Below, piece by piece: positions 14,706 to 17,917 of a DNA stretch of 17,917 nucleotides (its first letter is position 1; each line of letters opens with the position of its first letter). The notes beneath the pieces were generated by a model. The model was not told the DNA's origin. It searched no databases and was given only the letters and a program-made list of their open reading frames with translations. Origin of the DNA: DASVCS01 sp036381495 (GTDB lineage Bacteria > Gemmatimonadota > Gemmatimonadetes > Longimicrobiales > RSA9); the NCBI GenBank assembly GCA_036381495.1, contig DASVCS010000098.1, forward strand, positions 1-17,917, given 5' to 3'. Position numbers and translations under genes: made by a program.

Positions 14706-15986
14706 TCAGCGCGACGCGCGCGCCGGGGGCACCGGCGCTCCGCGGAGCGCATGCAGTTCACGGGCGAAATCACGGTAGTTTCGCCCGGCATCACAGCACG
14801 CCGCCCACGTCGCCCTGCTCGCGCCACGCCAACGCGCCGCCCGCTCCGGATCGGACGCCAGCTTCTCCAGCGCCCGCGCAACGCACGGGGGGTCCGGATC
14901 CTCAGGCAGGAGGATGCCATTGTCGTCGTTGACGATTTCCGGCGTGCCCCCGACGGCCGTCGCGATGACCGGGATCCCACAGCTCTGCGCTTCCATGATC
15001 GAGACCGGCACGCCCTCGGATGCACTGACGTTGACAAACGCGTCCACGGGGTGGGCGCGATAATACGCGATGACATCAGCATTCGGAAGCGCCCCGAGCA
15101 GGCGCCATTCGACGTGGTCACCGAGTCGCGCACGGCAATGCGCCTCGAGCTCCATCCGCTTTGGCCCGTCGCCGATGTGATGCCAAACGACCTGCCCCGA
15201 CGGCCGGCGTCCCGCGAACTCCGCGATCGAGTCGATCAGCAGATCGATCCGCTTGAGCGGCACCATGAACGAACACGATACGATGCGGAACCGCCCGTCG
15301 CGCGACGGCGACGTGACGAATCCGGGCGCGTCCACGCCCAAACGGGCGAGACGAAACCGATCCTCGTACTGCGGATACCGCTCCGCGAGGTAGCGCCGCC
15401 CGTGTTCCGAAACGCAGTAAACTCGATCCGCACCGGCGAAAATCGCCGGCCGGAACGGCAGATAACTCGGCTCGTGGCGGTGCTCGTACAGGTCTCCGCC
15501 GTGCGCTCGTGTCGCGACGACCACGCGCGGATCGTGCCTCTTGAAGAGTACGGCGGCCAACGTCTCCGGTTGAAGCCAGTAGCTGTAGAGTACCGGTTTG
15601 CAGCCCGCGCGCTCCAACGGCGCGAGGCGATCCTGCAGCCATTTCTCGGCACGGGCCGCCGACGCTCGGAACTCGAGGGCGCGTCGCCAGGCTCGCTGGT
15701 TGAGCCCCGTACGCCCGCGCGCGAGGACGTCCCGGACCAGCATGGGAGAAAGCACGCGAGCGGCCTTGGCCAGCTTCCTGCCCGCCCTCCTGTGACGTTC
15801 GGCGAGCGACGTGTCGACCAGCACCCCTCGCGGCACGGGGCGGCTGCGACCATCGACGGATCGCGGTACGATCCAGGCGTGGGAGAACGCCTCGGCAAGG
15901 TAATCGACCTCGGTTTCCAGAAACGACTCGGCATTGCCGAACGGAAACGCCCGAGTGAACAGGATCAAATCGGGGATCGGCACCAC
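14706..15986 (-). CDS. GT4 family glycosyltransferase (WcaL-like layout, GTG start)
   Basis: A 426-aa GT-B glycosyltransferase. It opens with LILFTRAFPFGNAESFLETE (7-26), a segment typical of GT4 proteins in exopolysaccharide loci that resemble WcaL/AmsK. Later motifs are ATRAHGGDLYEHRH (158-171), VSCSFMVPLKRIDLLIDSI (236-254) and the complete E-x7-E as E324 and E332 in SASEGVPVSIMEAQSCGIPV, followed by ATAVGGTPEIV. This is the most canonical GT4 active site in the cluster. The start is GTG at 15986, with a second GTG directly after at 15983; GGAGG lies 12 bases upstream across the wzx stop. The ATG at 15997, which overlaps the wzx stop, is in another frame and gives only a short peptide. It sits seven bases after wzx and 30 bases before the next GT4. 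Confidence 0.88.
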   Translation of the reverse strand: MVPIPDLILFTRAFPFGNAESFLETEVDYLAEAFSHAWIVPRSVDGRSRPVPRGVLVDTSLAERHRRAGRKLAKAARVLSPMLVRDVLARGRTGLNQRAWRRALEFRASAARAEKWLQDRLAPLERAGCKPVLYSYWLQPETLAAVLFKRHDPRVVVATRAHGGDLYEHRHEPSYLPFRPAIFAGADRVYCVSEHGRRYLAERYPQYEDRFRLARLGVDAPGFVTSPSRDGRFRIVSCSFMVPLKRIDLLIDSIAEFAGRRPSGQVVWHHIGDGPKRMELEAHCRARLGDHVEWRLLGALPNADVIAYYRAHPVDAFVNVSASEGVPVSIMEAQSCGIPVIATAVGGTPEIVNDDNGILLPEDPDPPCVARALEKLASDPERAARWRGASRATWAACCDAGRNYRDFARELHALRGAPVPPARASR

Positions 15987-15993
15987 GGCAAGG

Positions 15994-17358
15994 TCATCCC
16001 TCCAGGGCGGCCCCGACGAGGGGTCCGCCGTCGCCGCTCGTCCCCGAACCCGTGCCGACGGCCTGCTCCCCTTCCGCTTCTACGGCGCGCCGCCGCACGA
16101 CGAGGTAGAAGGCTACGGCCGTGCACGCCACCGCCGCATACGCGATGGTGGACGCGACCGCCGCGCCGATCACGCCGTACCGCGGGATCAGCAGCACATC
16201 CAGCGCGATCGTCAACCCGAGCGCGAGCGCCGCATTGATGGAATTGTAATGGGGGTAGCCACGCCCCGCGATCTCGTTCGTGAGGACCTTCCCGCCACCC
16301 AGGAGCACCACCCCCGGCAGAAGGATCAGGAGTGGGACGTACGCCCCCGCGAACGCATCGGAATAGACCCACCGGATCACGTCTTCGCCGATGACGCCCA
16401 GGACGAGGGCGCCGAGCCCGGTAATGGCAAGGGTGGCGCCGAAAACGCGTGGTGTGATGGCGTTCATCCTCCGGGCGGAAGTGCCCGCCGCCTTCGGAAA
16501 GATCACGAATCCCACGGCGTTCGGGAGGTGCCAGAGGAGCTCCGCCGATGTCACCGCGACACTGTAGATTCCGACGCCACCGGCACCCAGGAATCCGTTC
16601 ACGACGAAGAGGTCCAGGCGGTAATTGAAAAAAGTTAGCAGGTTCCCGATGTAGCCCCGGATGCCGTAGCGGAGCATCTGCTGCAGCGCGTCTCGATCGA
16701 TCCGCGGCCGCAGCGACCCGCCGACCCGGCGGACGAGGCGCGCCAGGACCACCACGGTGACCAGCGCTCCCACCACGTTGGCGACGAGCGCGCCCGCAAG
16801 GCCGAGCCGAAACCACACGACCAGCAGCGCCATGGCCAGCAGGATCGCGACGGCCCGCCCGAGCTCCACCAGGCCGGTCGTCGCGATGCGCTGGATGCCC
16901 TGGAGCACGCCGCTCAGAAAGATGCGGAACAACGCGGGCGGCACGACGAGCAACGCGAGCAGCACGACCCACGCAGGCACGCCGGGGAGGATGACATCGA
17001 GGCCGCCGAAGATGATGAACATGCCCGTGAGGCCGATGCCCAACCCCGAGAGCAGGAGCGCCATCGCCGCGGCATTGCTCGTAATGGCGGGGATGGGGAG
17101 CTTGCCGGAGCCGGCAAAGTAGGCGCTGGCGGGCCCGATCCCCAGGTTGAGAAACAGCGCCAACATCTGCGGGAGCAGGATCGCGATGGCAAGGATCCCT
17201 TTCCCCTCTACGCCCAATGCGCGGGCCGTGATGGCGCCCGTGAGCGTCCGTACGCCTACACCGGCGATGCGCAGGACGAATGTGACGCCGACGTCCCGTG
17301 CGAAACGCCGCGCCCCGCGCAACTCCAGACCCGTCGTAGGGATGACTTTCGAGTTCAC
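15994..17358 (-). CDS. wzx: Wzx-type lipid-linked repeat-unit flippase
   Basis: A 454-aa polytopic membrane protein of the MOP/polysaccharide transporter (PST) superfamily, with about twelve predicted transmembrane segments. The N-terminal region reads ARDVGVTFVLRIAGVGVRT then ITARALGVEGKGILAIAI, which matches the G-xEGKG start of Wzx-like flippases. NNVFxYRLDLFVVNGFLG-like wording is seen at LTFFNYRLDLFVVNGFLG, and the C-terminal half has LIPRYGVIGAAVASTIAY, a usual late motif. It would move undecaprenyl-PP-linked units from cytoplasmic to periplasmic face. The last 30 residues are a soluble Gly-rich tail. The start is GTG at 17358; it forms a GTGA overlap with a short upstream reading frame, and a 6-bp-arm inverted repeat (17370-17383) lies 11 bases upstream. 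No strong ribosome-binding site is seen, which fits translational coupling. Confidence 0.9.
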   Translation of the reverse strand: MNSKVIPTTGLELRGARRFARDVGVTFVLRIAGVGVRTLTGAITARALGVEGKGILAIAILLPQMLALFLNLGIGPASAYFAGSGKLPIPAITSNAAAMALLLSGLGIGLTGMFIIFGGLDVILPGVPAWVVLLALLVVPPALFRIFLSGVLQGIQRIATTGLVELGRAVAILLAMALLVVWFRLGLAGALVANVVGALVTVVVLARLVRRVGGSLRPRIDRDALQQMLRYGIRGYIGNLLTFFNYRLDLFVVNGFLGAGGVGIYSVAVTSAELLWHLPNAVGFVIFPKAAGTSARRMNAITPRVFGATLAITGLGALVLGVIGEDVIRWVYSDAFAGAYVPLLILLPGVVLLGGGKVLTNEIAGRGYPHYNSINAALALGLTIALDVLLIPRYGVIGAAVASTIAYAAVACTAVAFYLVVRRRAVEAEGEQAVGTGSGTSGDGGPLVGAALEG

Positions 17359-17504
17359 CGCCGCCCGCCGTGGCGCTCGCCACTCAGGACCGGCTCATTG
17401 CGGAAGCCCGACCAGCCGCCGCTGGAATCCGGATACGCGTACTCGATTCGCCGATGCTCGTGAAGCATGGTCCGTCCGCATGCGGCATGCGTTGCTGCCC
17501 CCAT
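17355..17504 (-). CDS. Possible small protein upstream of wzx (hypothetical)
   Basis: A 49-codon frame from ATG 17504, or 37 aa from the inner ATG at 17468, whose TGA overlaps the wzx GTG as GTGA. That is the same junction type used elsewhere in this operon. From the inner Met the product begins MLHEHRRIEYAYPDSSGG and continues WSGFRNEPVLSGERHGGRR; it is hydrophilic, with no signal or membrane segment, and I recognise no family. Counted by hand, about 30 of 37 third codon positions are G or C, as expected for coding DNA here. The frame stays open upstream to a TAG at 17574-17576, so it could also be the tail remnant of a lost gene. No good ribosome-binding site precedes either ATG. In GC-rich DNA a frame this short can arise by chance, so the call is tentative. 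Confidence 0.3.
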   Translation of the reverse strand: MGAATHAACGRTMLHEHRRIEYAYPDSSGGWSGFRNEPVLSGERHGGRR

Positions 17505-17573
17505 GGCGCGGTTCGAGGGTCGGCGCGCTCCGTCGGGGTGTCGGTCGTGCGGCCGAGGCCCGAACGGTCGGAC
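17359..17573. other. 215-bp interval between wbpD-type gene and wzx
   Basis: This is the longest break in the minus-strand run. Besides the possible small frame it contains a perfect 7-bp inverted repeat with one central base (CGCATGC and GCATGCG, 17477-17491) and a 6-bp-arm repeat GTGGCG/CGCCAC (17370-17383) just before the wzx start. I see no convincing -35/-10 pair and no stem followed by a T-run on the minus strand, so neither an internal promoter nor a terminator can be assigned. The symmetrical 17477-17491 element could be a regulator site, but that is unproved. Confidence 0.35.
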
Positions 17574-17917
17574 CTACCTCTTGTCGAGCGGAGTCGCGGG
17601 CGCACCCGAAGCGACGGCGGGCGCGATCCCGTCACCCGCGCTCACGTACCCGGTCCCGCACGCTCTGCAGCTCCAACCGCTTCCGTTGGCGTCCACCAGC
17701 CTCTCCCCGCACTGACACACCCACCCCATCCTCCGCGCCGGCACCCCCGCCATCAGCGCGTACGGCGGCACGTCCTTCGTCACGACCGCGCCCGCCGCGA
17801 TGAAGCAGTACTCGCCCAGCTCGTGCCCGCACACGATCGTCGCGTTGGCGCCGATCGTGGCGCCCCGCCGGACGATCGTCTTGCGGTATTCGTGCTTGCG
17901 CGAGATGTGGCTCCGCG
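17574..17917 (-). CDS. wbpD: WbpD/WlbB-type UDP-amino-sugar N-acetyltransferase, C-terminal part (cut by window edge)
   Basis: The frame is open to the right edge; 113 codons plus two bases are visible. It reads SHISRKHEYRKT then RRGATIGANATIVCGHELG, EYCFIAAGAVVTKDVPPYAL and MAGVPARRMGWVC. These are left-handed beta-helix hexapeptide repeats with the SRKxEYRxT and RGATIGANATIVCG wording characteristic of WbpD/WlbB. That enzyme acetylates the 3-amino group of UDP-GlcNAc3NA to give UDP-GlcNAc3NAcA in the cytoplasm. After the helix comes a C-terminal extension with four cysteines (WVCQCGERL and WSCRACGTGY), looking like a small zinc ribbon, then a variable tail ending in LDKR. An internal GTG at 17834 would give only 86 residues starting mid-helix and is not a credible start. 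Neighbouring genes for the aminotransferase (WbpE) and dehydrogenase (WbpB) would be expected beyond the edge. Confidence 0.9.
   Translation of the reverse strand, partial: RSHISRKHEYRKTIVRRGATIGANATIVCGHELGEYCFIAAGAVVTKDVPPYALMAGVPARRMGWVCQCGERLVDANGSGWSCRACGTGYVSAGDGIAPAVASGAPATPLDKR

Noticed and set aside
14553..16238. 561-codon plus-strand open frame
   Set aside because: It lies opposite two glycosyltransferase/flippase genes with intact family motifs; the product is Arg-rich and lacks any domain.
15965..17383. 472-codon minus-strand frame overlapping wzx
   Set aside because: Same strand but different frame from the clear flippase; His/Arg/Gly-rich with no membrane segments.
17384..17635. 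83-codon minus-strand frame in the wbpD-wzx gap
   Set aside because: It overlaps the wbpD end, is Arg/Ser/Pro-rich without motifs, and does not connect to the wzx start; the frame ending at 17355 is the better candidate.
1..17917. Insertion sequences, CRISPR arrays, tRNA/rRNA, phage integration sites
   Set aside because: No transposase motifs, regularly spaced repeats, cloverleaf-like segments or direct-repeat attachment sites were noticed when reading both strands.

Overview
The window is a slice of a surface-polysaccharide (O-antigen or capsule-like) biosynthesis locus from a high-GC bacterium. Wzx, Wzy and Wzz homologues occur together with a WbpL/WecA-type priming transferase, which points to a Gram-negative envelope and Wzy-dependent assembly on undecaprenyl phosphate. 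No rRNA, tRNA or other phylogenetic marker is present, so the organism cannot be named. The GC-rich third codon positions and frequent GTG/TTG starts would suit a soil or sediment lineage such as Gemmatimonadota or a deltaproteobacterium, but that is a guess.

Layout. Nearly everything reads on the minus strand, so the transcript runs from the right edge to the left. At the right edge is the C-terminal part of a WbpD/WlbB-type N-acetyltransferase (17574 to the edge). A 215-bp interval follows, holding a possible tiny ORF. Then come the Wzx flippase, two GT4 glycosyltransferases, a WbpI-type UDP-sugar 2-epimerase, a third GT4, the Wzy polymerase, a fourth GT4, a heparinase II/III-family protein, a WbuB-like fifth GT4, a WbpV-like SDR reductase, the WbpL-like priming transferase and the Wzz chain-length regulator. 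Most junctions are 4-bp ATGA/GTGA overlaps or gaps under 35 bp, so this looks like one translationally coupled operon. The left end is interrupted by a plus-strand gene for a Tat-exported, tailspike-like pectin-lyase-fold protein (466-2049). It is convergent with wzz and divergent from a UDP-glucose 6-dehydrogenase gene cut by the left edge.

How the parts fit. WbpD plus WbpI predicts a 2,3-diacetamido-2,3-dideoxyhexuronic acid (ManNAc3NAcA or a relative). The WbpV/WbpL pair predicts priming with a 6-deoxy-HexNAc such as QuiNAc or FucNAc. Ugd supplies UDP-GlcA. Five GT4 enzymes plus the primer allow a repeat unit of up to about six sugars. Wzx flips the unit, Wzy polymerises it and Wzz sets chain length. 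The unusual part is two unrelated polysaccharide-cleaving folds in the locus, a heparinase-type (alpha/alpha)6 lyase inside the operon and a Tat-exported beta-helix protein next to it. They may trim, release or remodel the product.

There is no gene-free stretch over 300 bp. No mobile element, CRISPR array or convincing terminator was seen.
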